Assembly: GCF_018502625.1 (NCBI RefSeq)
Contig: NZ_CP075566.1
Coordinates: 6,017,001 to 6,081,000 of the forward strand
Source of the DNA: Pseudomonas hormoni
Lineage (GTDB): Bacteria > Pseudomonadota > Gammaproteobacteria > Pseudomonadales > Pseudomonadaceae
Reading direction: 5' to 3'
Length of the DNA stretch: 64,000 nt
The position numbers and the translations under genes were made by a program. The notes beneath the pieces are model-generated. The model made no database searches, had not been told where the DNA came from, and saw only the letters and a program-made list of their open reading frames with translations. This document shows, piece by piece, positions 43,392 through 53,856 of the stretch. The number at the start of each line of letters is the position of its first letter. The first letter of the stretch is position 1.

Positions 43392-43493
43392 CGATAAGGG
43401 TTCGATTGCGAATGCAGGCAGGATTTCGAATCAGCTGGCGTGCGCGATTGCGGTTCACGGTGCCTTGCGGCGGTGCACCAGGCCCCCAAAAGC

Positions 43494-43586
43494 ATCGCGG
43501 GCAAGCCCGCTCCCACAGGGTTCAATGGTGCTCACGCAATCGTGAAACGCCACAATCCACTGTGGGAGCGGGCTTGCCCGCGATTG
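43494..43586. repeat. Paired REP element (REPIN)
   Basis: TCGCGGGCAAGCCCGCTCCCACA and its inverted copy TGTGGGAGCGGGCTTGCCCGC, about 90 bases, downstream of ntrC. Confidence 0.85.
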
Positions 43587-43618
43587 GATCTAACTGTCAG
43601 CGAAGACCTAAAGGCTGT

Positions 43619-45055
43619 TTAACCCTCTTCCCCCTCATCATCATCCCCACCATCAACCTTCATCCCCAATTCCTTGATCTTGCGCGTCAGGGTATTACGC
43701 CCCCAACCCAGCAAAACCGCGGCATCACGACGGCGGCCAGCCGTGTGTTTGAGCGCAGTCTCGATCATGATCCGTTCAAAGGCTGGTACCGCCGTGTCGA
43801 GCAGGCTCGACTGACCACGCGCCAACGCCTGATCAGCCCACTGGCGCAACGCTTGCTCCCAGTTGGTCACCGGAGCCGAATCCTGCGGCAGGCTCAGCAA
43901 TTCCGGCGGCAGGTCGCTGATGTGCACTTCGCGACCCGAAGCCATCACCGTGATCCAGCGGCAGGTGTTTTCCAGCTGTCGCACGTTGCCGCCCCACGGC
44001 AGGTTCTTCAGGTATTCCTCTGTTTCACTTTTCAGCAGCTTCGGCTCCACCGCCAATTCTTGCGCGGCGCGGCTGAGGAAGTGCTTGGCGAGCGTCGGGA
44101 TGTCTTCGCGACGGTCCGACAGCCGCGGTATATGAATACGGATCACGTTGAGACGGTGAAACAAGTCCTCACGGAATTTCCCGGCGTGCACCAGGGTTTC
44201 CAGATTCTGGTGCGTCGCGGCGATGATTCGCACATCAACCTTGACCGGCACATGACCGCCGACGCGGTAGAACTCGCCGTCGGCCAGCACGCGCAGTAAA
44301 CGGGTTTGCGTGTCCGCCGGCATGTCACCGATTTCATCAAGGAACAGCGTGCCGCCGTCCGCCTGCTCGAACCGTCCGCGACGCAGATTGGCCGCGCCGG
44401 TGAACGCGCCTTTTTCATGGCCGAACAGTTCGGACTCCATCAGATCCTTCGGGATCGCCGCCATGTTCAGCGCAATGAACGGCGAAGCCGCCCGCGGGCT
44501 ATGACGGTGCAGGGCGTGAGCCACCAGTTCTTTACCAGTCCCGGATTCGCCGTTGATCAACACGGTGATGTTGGAGTGGCTCAAGCGCCCGATGGCGCGA
44601 AACACTTCCTGCATCGCCGGCGCTTCGCCGATGATTTCCGGGGTACGGGTCAGGGCGACCGGGACTTCCAGGCCTTGCTGTTCCTGGGCGTGCTGGTTGG
44701 CGCGCTTGACCAGTGACACCGCTTCGTCGACGTCGAACGGCTTGGGCAGGTATTCGAACGCGCCGCCCTGATAGGACGCGACAGCGCTGTCCAGATCGGA
44801 GTGCGCGGTCATGATGATCACTGGCAACCGTGGGTGTTGCTCGCGAATCCGCGCCAGAAGGTCCAGACCGCTGGCACCCGGCATACGGATGTCGGAGATG
44901 ATCACATCCGGCTGTTGGCGCGCCAGACGGCTCATCACGCCATCGGCGCTGTCGAAGCTTTGCGTGGTCATGCCTTCTTGCTGCAAGGCTTTTTCCAGGA
45001 CCCAACGGATAGAACGGTCGTCATCGACGATCCACACGGTTTCACTACGGCTCAT
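43619..45055 (-). CDS. ntrC: Nitrogen regulation response regulator NtrC
   Basis: 478 residues. Receiver domain with the phosphorylated Asp in DVIISDIRMPGASG near 54, then the sigma54 AAA+ domain with Walker A GESGTGKELVA near 168-178, the GAFTGA loop near 216-221 and Walker B LFLDEIGDMP near 238-247, then a Fis-type helix-turn-helix (DAAVLLGWGRNTLTRKIKEL). It activates sigma54 promoters such as that of glnA when nitrogen is limiting. The start overlaps the ntrB stop by four bases. Confidence 0.98.
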   Translation of the reverse strand: MSRSETVWIVDDDRSIRWVLEKALQQEGMTTQSFDSADGVMSRLARQQPDVIISDIRMPGASGLDLLARIREQHPRLPVIIMTAHSDLDSAVASYQGGAFEYLPKPFDVDEAVSLVKRANQHAQEQQGLEVPVALTRTPEIIGEAPAMQEVFRAIGRLSHSNITVLINGESGTGKELVAHALHRHSPRAASPFIALNMAAIPKDLMESELFGHEKGAFTGAANLRRGRFEQADGGTLFLDEIGDMPADTQTRLLRVLADGEFYRVGGHVPVKVDVRIIAATHQNLETLVHAGKFREDLFHRLNVIRIHIPRLSDRREDIPTLAKHFLSRAAQELAVEPKLLKSETEEYLKNLPWGGNVRQLENTCRWITVMASGREVHISDLPPELLSLPQDSAPVTNWEQALRQWADQALARGQSSLLDTAVPAFERIMIETALKHTAGRRRDAAVLLGWGRNTLTRKIKELGMKVDGGDDDEGEEG

Positions 45056-46137
45056 GTCGATGTGGCTCCTTGTTCCAGTGGCAGAAAGATCGAGAAGGTG
45101 GTGTGGCCTGGGTGGCTGTCACACTCGATCAGGCCCTGGTGCTGGCTGATGATGTTCTGGGTAATGGCCAGGCCCAGCCCGGTACCGTCCGGACGGCCGC
45201 TGACCATGGGGAAGAAGATGGTTTCCTGCAGGTCTGCGGGAATGCCGGGACCGTTGTCGATGATTTCGATCTTGGTCACGAGGCGATGCCGCACGTGGCC
45301 AATGGTGAACTGACGCATGGCGCGGGTGCGCAAACTGATGCGGCCCAGGCGCAGCTCGTTCTGGCTGCTGATGGCCTGCATCGCGTTGCGCACAATGTTC
45401 AGGACAGCCTGAATCATCTGCTCGCGGTCGATCAGGACGTCGGGAATGCTCGGATCGTAGTCGCGCACCAGCGTGATGCAGCCTTGGCTTTCCGCCTCGA
45501 CCAAGTGGCAGACGCGTTCCAGCACTTCGTGGACGTTGCACATGGCCAGCGACGGCAGCTTGTTCGAGCCGAGCATGCGGTCCACCAGGTTTCGCAGGCG
45601 GTCGGCTTCTTCAATGATGACGTTGGTGTAGTCGCGCAGGCTCTCTTCCGGCAGTTCGCGGGCAAGCAACTGGGCTGCGCCGCGAATCCCGCCCAAGGGG
45701 TTCTTGATTTCATGAGCCAGGCCGCGCACCAGCATCTTGCTGGTTTCCTGCTTCGACAGCTGCGCCTCTTCCTTGGTGATTCGCAACAAGCGGTCCCGCG
45801 GATGGACTTCCAGCAGCAGCATGGTGGCGCCGTTGGCCAGGATCGGTGTTACCGCGTAATCGACGGTCAGCGTCTGGCCGGTGAGGGCCGTGAGCATCGC
45901 TTCGCGTTTGGTAAATGGATGCGCCTGCTCGACCGCCTGACGCAGGGAGTTCAGCGCCTCGGTGGATTCGGTGAACAACTCGCTGATGAACTGCCCATGG
46001 CTACGCTGACCGCTGATGGCCAGGAGCATCTCTGCCGCCGGATTCATGTACTCGAGGCGCAGTTCGGCATCGAGCAGAATGGTGGCGGTGGTGAGGTTGT
46101 CGAGTAGCAAACGGTGTAGTGCGTCGCTAATGGTCAT
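45052..46137 (-). CDS. ntrB: Nitrogen regulation sensor histidine kinase NtrB
   Basis: 361 residues, soluble. An N-terminal PAS domain (1-120), the phospho-accepting His in LVRGLAHEIKNPLGGIRGA near 139, and a HATPase with N box (AVLNIVRNAMQAI), G boxes (IEIIDNGPGIP and GRPDGTGLGLAI). It phosphorylates or dephosphorylates NtrC under control of the PII protein. Four-base overlap with ntrC. Confidence 0.98.
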   Translation of the reverse strand: MTISDALHRLLLDNLTTATILLDAELRLEYMNPAAEMLLAISGQRSHGQFISELFTESTEALNSLRQAVEQAHPFTKREAMLTALTGQTLTVDYAVTPILANGATMLLLEVHPRDRLLRITKEEAQLSKQETSKMLVRGLAHEIKNPLGGIRGAAQLLARELPEESLRDYTNVIIEEADRLRNLVDRMLGSNKLPSLAMCNVHEVLERVCHLVEAESQGCITLVRDYDPSIPDVLIDREQMIQAVLNIVRNAMQAISSQNELRLGRISLRTRAMRQFTIGHVRHRLVTKIEIIDNGPGIPADLQETIFFPMVSGRPDGTGLGLAITQNIISQHQGLIECDSHPGHTTFSIFLPLEQGATST

Positions 46138-46367
46138 CGGGACCTCTTTTGGAGCAGGGCGCGCGCATGAATAAAGCGCTGATGCGAGGAAAATGCAAAA
46201 ACCAAACCAAGGCTCCGAAAAGAAGCGTTAAAGGCCTGAAACGGGCGTTTGACGCTCGTTTGCGTAGCGTTCTGCCAGCTTTCGCGGGTACTTTCGAACC
46301 AAAATGGGTTGGAATGTGGGTACGGTGCAATCTGTTGCACCAATATAGTGCGCAAAGCTGAGCGACG

Positions 46368-46988
46368 TTAGAAGAAGCGCAGGAAGGGATTTTTTTCTTC
46401 TTCAGGTTTGTCTTTGAGCGGACATTCCGGTCGTTGACCGTAGTCTGTCAGCGTGCAGGGTTTGACCTGACGTTTCTGCGCGAGGGAGATGCGCAGCATG
46501 TGGAAGGGTTGATTGGCCGTGCGCTCGACGGTGCGGCCGTGCTCATCGAGAATTTCTACCGAAAGGTTATGGCTGCCGCGGTCGATGTTGCCCAAGGCAA
46601 ATACCGGACTCGGACCGGGTTCAGCGGTGGGCTGCCCGTCCAGCAACAAACGGTAGCGATGACCCGGTTGCAGGCCGGGTTCACTGGTGATGCTGACGAT
46701 CAACTCGCCAGCGCTGCTACGGATCGTGGCATCGGGCTCGGGCACCAGCACTCTGAGCAGGTCGTAGCGGAACAGGGGTTTGGTTTCGGTTTTTTTCTCG
46801 GCAATTACCGGCGCTGCGCCGGTCGGATTGGCGGACATGCGGTTGCTCGGCGCCAGCGGCACGCGTTTGGCGTTGCGGGAGCCGGGCTGGTCAGTGAAAA
46901 CCCGATTGCCCTGGGCGTCGATGTAGGTGAAGACCTCGGCCGACACGGGCGGCACGATCAGGCAGGCGATCAACAGGCACCACCTCAC
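46368..46988 (-). CDS. DUF4124 domain secreted protein
   Basis: 206 residues. A signal peptide (MRWCLLIACLIVPPVSA) is followed by a DUF4124 domain (EVFTYIDAQGNRVFTDQPG), then a linker and a second beta-rich domain (RYRLLLDGQPTAEPGPSPV, then a NIDRGSHNLSVEILDEHGR stretch) that is shared with the next upstream gene. Periplasmic. The start overlaps the stop of that gene by four bases. A pair of related genes between glnA and ntrB is typical of pseudomonads; function unknown. Confidence 0.9.
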   Translation of the reverse strand: MRWCLLIACLIVPPVSAEVFTYIDAQGNRVFTDQPGSRNAKRVPLAPSNRMSANPTGAAPVIAEKKTETKPLFRYDLLRVLVPEPDATIRSSAGELIVSITSEPGLQPGHRYRLLLDGQPTAEPGPSPVFALGNIDRGSHNLSVEILDEHGRTVERTANQPFHMLRISLAQKRQVKPCTLTDYGQRPECPLKDKPEEEKNPFLRFF

Positions 46989-47494
46989 GGCTTGTGCACC
47001 CGCTGGACGGTGAAGGTCACGATCGGGCTCTGCTGGACGACGTTTTCCCCTTCGATCACCTGGACCGCGAGGCTGTGGGTGCCGCGATCAATGTTGACCA
47101 GTTGCAGGATCGGCACGTTGCTCGGCTGGCCGTAAGGCTGATCGTCCAGCAACAACCTGAATAAATGCGGACCTTGCAGACGGGGTTTGATCAGCACGTT
47201 GACGGTGAATGTGCCGTTGTTGGCGCGCAGCGCCTCGGTGGTGGGCAAGTTGGTCAGCTCCAGCACCTCGTAGGCGCTGCGGGACTGTTCGCGGCTGGTG
47301 GTTTCGGCAGGTGGGGCAGGAGGTGCCTGGCGCTCGACGCTATTGAGCGGCGGTAGCTCGACCGGCTCCGCCTTCACGCCGTCGGGCGGTTGATTGCTGT
47401 AAGCGGTGTTACCGGCGGCGTCGGTGTACTTATAGATCTGCGCTGTGGCGGGCAGGGCGATCAACAGCAGCATCAATAGAAAACCACGACCCAT
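46985..47494 (-). CDS. DUF4124 domain secreted protein (paralogue)
   Basis: 169 residues or so from ATG 47494. Signal peptide (LLMLLLIALPATA) then QIYKYTDAAGNTAYSNQPP, the DUF4124 core. The C-terminal part (LFRLLLDDQPYGQPSNVP, then NIDRGTHSLAVQVIEGENVV) is clearly homologous to the end of the next gene, so the two arose by duplication. An upstream frame to 47575 is not part of the gene because the signal peptide starts at 47494. Confidence 0.88.
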   Translation of the reverse strand: MGRGFLLMLLLIALPATAQIYKYTDAAGNTAYSNQPPDGVKAEPVELPPLNSVERQAPPAPPAETTSREQSRSAYEVLELTNLPTTEALRANNGTFTVNVLIKPRLQGPHLFRLLLDDQPYGQPSNVPILQLVNIDRGTHSLAVQVIEGENVVQQSPIVTFTVQRVHKP

Positions 47495-47610
47495 AAAATC
47501 GACCAGAAACGAAAGCGTTGGATTGCAGCATAGGTCAGAGGCGGCGGTTGGCCCAAGTTGTAAACATTTGGGCATGATTTCCGAGATTCTTCAAAACCGC
47601 CGCATAACCC

Positions 47611-47700
47611 TGTGGGAGCGGGCTTGCCCGCGATAGCGTTGCACCAGTCAACATTGCTGTCGGATGTGCTAACGCCATCGCGGGCAAGCCCGCTCCCACA
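47611..47700. repeat. Paired REP element (REPIN)
   Basis: TGTGGGAGCGGGCTTGCCCG and its inverted copy, exactly 90 bases, between glnA and the DUF4124 pair. Confidence 0.88.
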
Positions 47701-47731
47701 GGGTTTCTTCGTCAGGCCTGAATCGCGCCCA

Positions 47732-47764
47732 CAAAAAAGGCCTCCCGAAGGAGGCCTCTTTTTG
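47732..47764 (-). terminator. Terminator of glnA
   Basis: AGGCCTCC, four-base loop, GGAGGCCT, flanked by A6 and T5; it can act in both directions and lies 30 bases past the glnA stop. Confidence 0.85.
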
Positions 47765-47792
47765 TCACGCCGCTTGCGCAGGCGCTACCGGA

Positions 47793-49199
47793 TCAGCAGC
47801 TGTAGTACAGCTCGTATTCCAGTGGGTGTACGAAGGTACGAACCTTGATTTCTTCTTCGCTTTTCAGAGCGATGTAAGCGTCGATGAAGTCATCGGAGAA
47901 CACGCCGCCTTTGGTCAGGAACGCACGACCTTTGTCCAGCTCTTCCAGGGCTTCTTTCAGGCTGCCGCAAACTTGTGGGATCTCTTTCGCCTCTTCAGGC
48001 GGCAGGTCGTACAGGTTTTTGTCAGCTGCGTCGCCAGGGTGGATCTTGTTCTGGATGCCGTCCAGGCCAGCCATCAACAGTGCGGCGAAGCCCAGGTATG
48101 GGTTGGCTGCTGGATCCGGGAAGCGAGCTTCGATACGGCGAGCGCGAGGGCTGGACACGTAAGGAATACGGATCGAAGCGGAACGGTTGCGAGCCGAGTA
48201 GGCCAGCATTACTGGAGCTTCAAAACCTGGGACCAGACGCTTGTAGGAGTTGGTCGACGGGTTGGTGAAGCCGTTCAGTGCCTTACCGTGCTTGATGATG
48301 CCGCCGATGAAGTACAGAGCGGTGTCGGACAGGCCGGCATAGCCTTCGCCAGCGAAGGTGTTCTTGCCATCTTTGGCGATGGACAGGTGAACGTGCATAC
48401 CCGAGCCGTTGTCGCCGTACAGAGGCTTGGGCATGAAGGTCGCGGTGCGGCCGTAGGCATCAGCCACGTTGTGCACGCAGTACTTCAGGGTCTGAACTTC
48501 GTCAGCCTTGGCAACCAGGGTGTTGAACTTCACGCCGATTTCGTTCTGACCGGCAGTCGCCACTTCGTGGTGGTGAACTTCGATGACCAGGCCCATTTCT
48601 TCCATGGCGTTGCACATGGAGGTACGGATTTCGTGGTCATGGTCGAACGGCGGAACAGGGAAGTAGCCGCCTTTGACGCCTGGACGGTGGCCGCGGTTGC
48701 CGCCTTCCACGTCCTGGTCGGACATCCACGAACCTTGTTCGGAGAAGATTTTGAACATGGAGCCGGAGATGTCGGACTTGAACTTCACTTCGTCGAAGAT
48801 GAAGAATTCTGGTTCCGGACCAACGAATACGGTGTCACCGATACCGGTCGACTTCAGGTATTCCTCGGCGCGCTTGGCGATCGCACGTGGGTCGCGGTCG
48901 TAGCCTTGCATGGTCGAAGGCTCGATCACGTCGCAAACCAGGATCAGGGTCGGCTCTTCGGTGAACGGGTCGAGAACAGCGGTGCTGTCGTCCGGCATCA
49001 GGATCATGTCGGAGGCTTCGATGCCTTTCCAGCCAGCGATGGAGGAACCGTCGAACATTTTGCCTTCTTCGAAGAAAGCTTCATCCAGCGCGTCGCGAGC
49101 CGGCATGGTCACGTGGTGCTGAGTGCCTTTGGTGTCCGTGAAGCGCAGATCAATCCACTTGACGTCATGATCTTTGATGAGTTGAACCGACTTCGACAT
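47793..49199 (-). CDS. glnA: Glutamine synthetase, type I
   Basis: 468 residues, type I length. It makes glutamine from glutamate, ammonia and ATP in a dodecamer. [17 protein letters not shown] near 49-65 and [20 protein letters not shown] near 206-226 are catalytic-site segments, [11 protein letters not shown] is the Arg-containing loop, and the adenylylation Tyr is in [10 protein letters not shown] near 397. A sigma54 promoter sits upstream (49297-49311), and ntrB/ntrC lie downstream, so expression responds to nitrogen supply. Confidence 0.98.
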   Translation of the reverse strand: MSKSVQLIKDHDVKWIDLRFTDTKGTQHHVTMPARDALDEAFFEEGKMFDGSSIAGWKGIEASDMILMPDDSTAVLDPFTEEPTLILVCDVIEPSTMQGYDRDPRAIAKRAEEYLKSTGIGDTVFVGPEPEFFIFDEVKFKSDISGSMFKIFSEQGSWMSDQDVEGGNRGHRPGVKGGYFPVPPFDHDHEIRTSMCNAMEEMGLVIEVHHHEVATAGQNEIGVKFNTLVAKADEVQTLKYCVHNVADAYGRTATFMPKPLYGDNGSGMHVHLSIAKDGKNTFAGEGYAGLSDTALYFIGGIIKHGKALNGFTNPSTNSYKRLVPGFEAPVMLAYSARNRSASIRIPYVSSPRARRIEARFPDPAANPYLGFAALLMAGLDGIQNKIHPGDAADKNLYDLPPEEAKEIPQVCGSLKEALEELDKGRAFLTKGGVFSDDFIDAYIALKSEEEIKVRTFVHPLEYELYYSC

Positions 49200-49296
49200 A
49201 GTGTCCTCCGGGTGGATTAGGGCTGGTAGTGGTTGCCCTTAAATGTTTGTGATGCCGGCGCGAATACTCTGCCAAGGCAACCTGCCTCACAAGGGA

Positions 49297-49311
49297 GCAA
49301 ATTGCATGCCA
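49297..49311 (-). promoter_or_regulatory. Sigma54 (-24/-12) promoter of glnA
   Basis: On the minus strand TGGCATGCAATTTGC, matching TGGCAC-N5-TTGC with GG and GC ten bases apart. Start of transcription would lie about 85 bases before the glnA ATG. Possible NtrC half-sites further upstream: TGCACC (49372-49377) and GCACC (49426-49430). Confidence 0.75.
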
Positions 49312-49456
49312 GTGCCCCAGCATGGGTTTTTTGCCCCAATATCACGCTTATAAAGGCACAAATCGCATTGCGGTGCAAAATGTCGCCCTACAATGTTGCG
49401 TCAAAATCAGTAAATGACCCGTTTTGGTGCGTCGAAAACCTTCTGCACATTAACTG

Positions 49457-49485
49457 GTTAAACCTTGAGCAATTTCCGCTATAAT
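49457..49485 (+). promoter_or_regulatory. Candidate promoter of thiI
   Basis: TATAAT at 49480-49485 with a weak -35 (GTTAAA) 17 bases upstream; 42 bases before the thiI ATG. Confidence 0.55.
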
Positions 49486-49527
49486 CCGCGCCCCCCTTTT
49501 TCGGCTGGCCCAGCGCGCGCTGTTTTC

Positions 49528-50982
49528 ATGAAACTAATCGTAAAAGTCTTCCCCGAGATCACCATCAAGAGCCGCCCGGTACGGATGCGTTTCATCCGCC
49601 AGTTGGCCAAAAACATCCGCACCGTGCTCCGCGATCTGGACCCGGCCGTGGTGGTGAACGGTGTGTGGGACAATCTCGAGCTTGAAACCCGCGTGACTGA
49701 GCCCAAAGTACTGAAGGACATGACCGAGCGCCTGAGCTGCATGCCGGGCATCGCGCATTTCCTGCAGGTCGACGAGTACCCGCTGGGCGACTTCGATGAC
49801 ATCGTCGCCAAGTGCAAGCTGCACTTCGGTGATTCGCTGGCCGGGAAGATTTTTTCGGTGCGCTGCAAGCGCGCCGGCAAGCATGAATTCAGTTCGATGG
49901 ATGTCGAGAAATACGTCGGCAGCCAACTGCGTCGTCAGTGCGGTGCCGCCGGAATCTCGCTGAAAGAGCCGGAAATCGAAGTCCGTATCGAAATTCGCGA
50001 CAAACGGTTGTTCGTGATCCACAGCCAGCACAACAGCATCGGCGGTTATCCGCTGGGTGCACTGGAGCAGACGCTTGTACTGATGTCCGGCGGCTTCGAT
50101 TCCACTGTTGCCGCTTACCAGATCATGCGCCGCGGCCTGATGAGCCATTTCTGCTTCTTCAATCTGGGCGGGCGGGCCCATGAACTGGGCGTCATGGAAG
50201 TCGCGCACTTCATCTGGAAGAAGTACGGCAGCTCCCAACGCGTGTTATTTGTCAGTGTACCGTTCGAGGAAGTCCTGGGAGAAATTCTCGGGAAAGTCGA
50301 TAACAGTCATATGGGTGTAGTTTTGAAGCGTATGATGTTGCGCGCTGCTTCCCGTATTGCCGATCGGCTGGACATCGAGGCGCTGGTTACCGGTGAAGCG
50401 ATTTCCCAGGTTTCCAGCCAGACGCTGCCGAACCTGTCCGTGATCGACTGCGTGACCGACAAGCTGGTCTTGCGTCCGCTGATCGCCAGTCACAAGCAGG
50501 ACATCATCGACCTGGCCAACGAAATCGGCACTGCCGACTTCGCCAAGCACATGCCGGAGTATTGCGGGGTCATCTCGGTGAACCCCAAGACCCACGCCAA
50601 GCGTCCGCGCGTGGAGCATGAAGAGAAAGAATTCGACATGGCGGTCCTTGAGCGTGCGCTCGAGAACGCCAAACTGGTGCCGATCGATCGCGTGATCGAC
50701 GAATTGGGCCAGGACTTGCAGATCGAAGAAGTCAGCGAAGCACTGGCGGGCCAGATCATCATCGACATCCGTCACCCGGATGCCGCTGAAGACGAGCCGC
50801 TGGAACTCGGTGGCATTGAGGTACAGACGATGCCGTTTTATGCATTGAACGCTCGTTTCAAGGAACTGGACCCTACTCGCCAGTACCTGCTGTATTGCGA
50901 CAAAGGCGTGATGAGTCGCCTGCATGCCCACCATTTGCTCAGTGAGGGGCATGCCAATGTGCGCGTTTATCGACCGAGCTAA
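49528..50982 (+). CDS. thiI: tRNA 4-thiouridine synthase / thiamine thiazole sulfur carrier enzyme
   Basis: 484 residues; ATG at 49528 fits the conserved start ([19 protein letters not shown]). THUMP domain (about 60-165), PP-loop ATPase with [16 protein letters not shown] near 183-198, and a C-terminal rhodanese domain with the active Cys in [10 protein letters not shown] near 456. It thiolates uridine 8 of tRNA and supplies sulfur for thiazole. Confidence 0.97.
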   Translation: MKLIVKVFPEITIKSRPVRMRFIRQLAKNIRTVLRDLDPAVVVNGVWDNLELETRVTEPKVLKDMTERLSCMPGIAHFLQVDEYPLGDFDDIVAKCKLHFGDSLAGKIFSVRCKRAGKHEFSSMDVEKYVGSQLRRQCGAAGISLKEPEIEVRIEIRDKRLFVIHSQHNSIGGYPLGALEQTLVLMSGGFDSTVAAYQIMRRGLMSHFCFFNLGGRAHELGVMEVAHFIWKKYGSSQRVLFVSVPFEEVLGEILGKVDNSHMGVVLKRMMLRAASRIADRLDIEALVTGEAISQVSSQTLPNLSVIDCVTDKLVLRPLIASHKQDIIDLANEIGTADFAKHMPEYCGVISVNPKTHAKRPRVEHEEKEFDMAVLERALENAKLVPIDRVIDELGQDLQIEEVSEALAGQIIIDIRHPDAAEDEPLELGGIEVQTMPFYALNARFKELDPTRQYLLYCDKGVMSRLHAHHLLSEGHANVRVYRPS

Positions 50983-51121
50983 GAGCCCGGGGCTGTTTGC
51001 CTGTGGCCTGCGTCATCGGCCCCCCGACTCTGCCGTCAAGCTGTAACGGCAAGGCCTGACTCTACTGTTAATCGCTGCCAAGACTTGTCAGCACACCGAA
51101 TCCTCTGATCGAGATACACAA

Positions 51122-52942
51122 GTGATCGAAAATCTACGCAACATCGCCATCATTGCTCACGTTGACCATGGTAAAACCACCCTGGTAGACAAACTCTTGC
51201 GTCAATCCGGCACTCTGGAGCGCAACGAGCTCAACGACGAGCGCGTGATGGACTCCAACGACCAGGAGAAAGAGCGCGGTATTACCATTCTGGCGAAAAA
51301 CACCGCCATCAACTGGAACGGCTTCCACATCAACATCGTGGACACCCCGGGCCACGCCGACTTCGGCGGCGAAGTAGAACGCGTAATGTCGATGGTTGAC
51401 TCCGTTCTGCTGCTGGTTGACGCTCAAGACGGCCCTATGCCGCAAACCCGTTTCGTGACCAAGAAGGCTTTCGAAGCCGGCCTGCGTCCGATCGTGGTCA
51501 TCAACAAGGTTGACCGTCCAGGCGCGCGTCCGGACTGGGTTCTGGACCAGATCTTCGACCTGTTCGACAACCTGGGTGCCACCGAAGAACAGCTGGACTT
51601 CAAAGTCGTCTACGCCTCGGCCCTGAACGGTATTGCCGGTCTGGACCACACCGAAATGGCCGAAGACATGACCCCGCTGTACCAGTCGATCGTCGACAAC
51701 GTACCTGCGCCGAAAGTCGACCGTGACGGTCCGTTCCAGATGCAGATCTCCGCTCTGGACTACAACAGCTTCCTGGGTGTTATCGGCGTTGGCCGTATCG
51801 CTCGTGGTCGCATCAAGCCGAACACTCCGGTAGTCGCTATCGACGCCGACGGCAAGAAGCGTAACGGTCGTATCCTGAAGCTGATGGGTCACCACGGTCT
51901 GCACCGTATCGACGTTGAAGAAGCAGCTGCCGGCGACATCGTCTGCATCAGCGGCTTCGACCAGCTGTTCATCTCCGACACTCTGTGCGACCCACTGAAC
52001 GTCGAAGCGATGAAGCCGCTGACCGTTGACGAACCAACCGTTTCCATGACCTTCCAGGTAAACGACTCGCCTTTCTGCGGTAAAGAAGGCAAGTTCGTGA
52101 CCAGCCGTAACATCAAGGAACGTCTGGACAAAGAGCTGCTGTACAACGTTGCTTTGCGCGTTGAAGAAGGCGACTCGGCTGACAAGTTCAAAGTCTCCGG
52201 CCGTGGTGAGCTGCACCTCTCGGTACTGATCGAAACCATGCGTCGCGAAGGCTTCGAAATGGGTGTTGGTCGTCCGGAAGTGATCATCCGTATGGTTGAC
52301 GGCGTGAAGCACGAACCGTACGAAAACGTGACCATCGACCTGCCGGAAGAATCGCAAGGTTCGATCATGGAACAGATCGGTATCCGTAAGGGCGACCTGA
52401 CCAACATGGTTCCGGATGGCAAGGGCCGTGTGCGCCTTGAGTACAACATCCCGGCCCGTGGTCTGATCGGTTTCCGTAACGAGTTCCTGACCCTGACCTC
52501 CGGTGCAGGCATCCTGACCTCGATCTTCGACCGTTACGACGTGATGAAGTCCGGCGACATGTCCGGCCGTCAGAACGGCGTGCTGGTTTCGGTTGCTACC
52601 GGTAAGGCTCTGACTTACTCGCTGGAAACCCTGCAAGCTCGCGGCAAACTGTTCCTGGGTCACGGTGAAGACGTGTACGAAGGTCAAATCGTCGGCATCA
52701 ACAGCCGCGACAACGACCTGGGCGTCAACCCAACCAAAGGCAAGAAGCTCGACAACATGCGTGCTTCGGGTAAAGACGAAACCATCGCTCTGGTTCCGCC
52801 TATCCGTTTCACCCTGGAACAAGCTCTTGAGTTCGTGCAAGAAGACGAACTGTGCGAAGTCACTCCTAAGTCCATCCGTCTTCGCAAGAAGATCCTGGGC
52901 GAAAGCGAGCGTACCCGCGCTGCCAAGAAAAGCGGCAACTGA
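51122..52942 (+). CDS. typA: Translational GTPase TypA/BipA
   Basis: 606 residues. EF-G-like GTPase: G1 [12 protein letters not shown] near 12-23, G2 ERGITI, G3 [10 protein letters not shown] near 75-84, G4 NKVD, then beta-barrel and the BipA C-terminal domain ([16 protein letters not shown]). It binds ribosomes under stress and aids 50S assembly. The gene starts with GTG. A terminator follows at 52965. Confidence 0.97.
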   Translation: MIENLRNIAIIAHVDHGKTTLVDKLLRQSGTLERNELNDERVMDSNDQEKERGITILAKNTAINWNGFHINIVDTPGHADFGGEVERVMSMVDSVLLLVDAQDGPMPQTRFVTKKAFEAGLRPIVVINKVDRPGARPDWVLDQIFDLFDNLGATEEQLDFKVVYASALNGIAGLDHTEMAEDMTPLYQSIVDNVPAPKVDRDGPFQMQISALDYNSFLGVIGVGRIARGRIKPNTPVVAIDADGKKRNGRILKLMGHHGLHRIDVEEAAAGDIVCISGFDQLFISDTLCDPLNVEAMKPLTVDEPTVSMTFQVNDSPFCGKEGKFVTSRNIKERLDKELLYNVALRVEEGDSADKFKVSGRGELHLSVLIETMRREGFEMGVGRPEVIIRMVDGVKHEPYENVTIDLPEESQGSIMEQIGIRKGDLTNMVPDGKGRVRLEYNIPARGLIGFRNEFLTLTSGAGILTSIFDRYDVMKSGDMSGRQNGVLVSVATGKALTYSLETLQARGKLFLGHGEDVYEGQIVGINSRDNDLGVNPTKGKKLDNMRASGKDETIALVPPIRFTLEQALEFVQEDELCEVTPKSIRLRKKILGESERTRAAKKSGN

Positions 52943-52964
52943 GTTTCGACTTAGTTAGCGCTTA

Positions 52965-53003
52965 AAAAAAACGCCCCCGACCGCAAGGTCGGGGGCGTTT
53001 TTG
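52965..53003 (+). terminator. Terminator of typA
   Basis: A8, then CGCCCCCGACC, short loop, GGTCGGGGGCG and T5. Very strong. Confidence 0.9.
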
Positions 53004-53028
53004 TTTGTCTGGGGTTTGTGCAATAACT

Positions 53029-53140
53029 GTGGCGAGCGAGCTTGCTCGCGCTGGGCTGCGTAGCAGCCCCAGAATTTTGCAGCGAATGCAGATTTTTGTG
53101 AGTGCTGCGCACTCAAGCGGGAGCAAGCTCCCTCGCCACA
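53029..53140. repeat. Paired REP element (REPIN), variant type
   Basis: TGTGGCGAGCGAGCTTGCTCGC and an inverted copy ending CTCCCTCGCCACA, about 112 bases. Confidence 0.75.
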
Positions 53141-53156
53141 GTGCGCAGGCTGAGGA

Positions 53157-53600
53157 TCAGAATTTCTCGAGGGTTCGACGGGAGCTGCTGGTCTCGCGCG
53201 CCACTTCCTTCGGCTTGTAAGCGCAATACCCCGGTCGCGGCCCGATTTTCGGGTGATTGCGGCAGGTGTCCGGGCGCTTTTCATAAATAGTGCACAGACG
53301 GCTCTTACGATCCAGGTACAGGCAATCGTTGTTGCTCATGCGCTGGAGGGTGAAGATCTCGGTTTTCTGGCTGTAGCGCTCGACGATCCCTTCCTTCTGC
53401 AGCCGCTTGGCGATGTTCTTCGCCGGTTCGCCGCGCTCGAACTCGTCGACGATGCCGATGCGGATCAGATCCTTGATCTTGACCTCGACCGGCAGGGTGC
53501 AGCAGCTGGATACACACGAGCCGCACATCGGCGCAGAATATTTGGCCCAGGTATCGAGACGATCGATCTCTGCGGCGGCGATCAGGTTGGGCTTCATCAT
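53157..53600 (-). CDS. YkgJ family cysteine-cluster protein
   Basis: 147 residues. Cysteines in APMCGSCVSSCCTLPVEV, LCTIYEKRPDTCRNHP and PGYCAY form the YkgJ pattern (C-x2-C-x3-CC ... C ... C), a zinc- or iron-sulfur-binding cluster. Function not known. The C-terminus is basic (ETSSSRRTLEKF). Two adjacent ATG codons start it; 53600 is the outer one. Single gene. Confidence 0.88.
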   Translation of the reverse strand: MMKPNLIAAAEIDRLDTWAKYSAPMCGSCVSSCCTLPVEVKIKDLIRIGIVDEFERGEPAKNIAKRLQKEGIVERYSQKTEIFTLQRMSNNDCLYLDRKSRLCTIYEKRPDTCRNHPKIGPRPGYCAYKPKEVARETSSSRRTLEKF

Positions 53601-53856
53601 CGGTTGTTACCAGCATGTGTATCAGGGCGCGCGATCATACCGGGACTGGTGGATTTTTGAACAACCTTTCGCCAGATTTTTTCTTTGCCGTCCAATAAAC
53701 ACCGTTAATCCGGCACGGCCCCTGCATTGATTCAGACACACGACAATGTAATGCCGGCCTATCTCGCACTAACAGGAAAAACTGCCGAACCAGAGCCCAC
53801 ACCGCCTGTCTGACCGTCTAGGCTCAACTACTTCACGCTCGCTCGAGGTCCTATCG

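Noticed and set aside
51134-52840. 568-residue minus-strand frame opposite typA
   Set aside because: Antisense shadow of a highly conserved gene.
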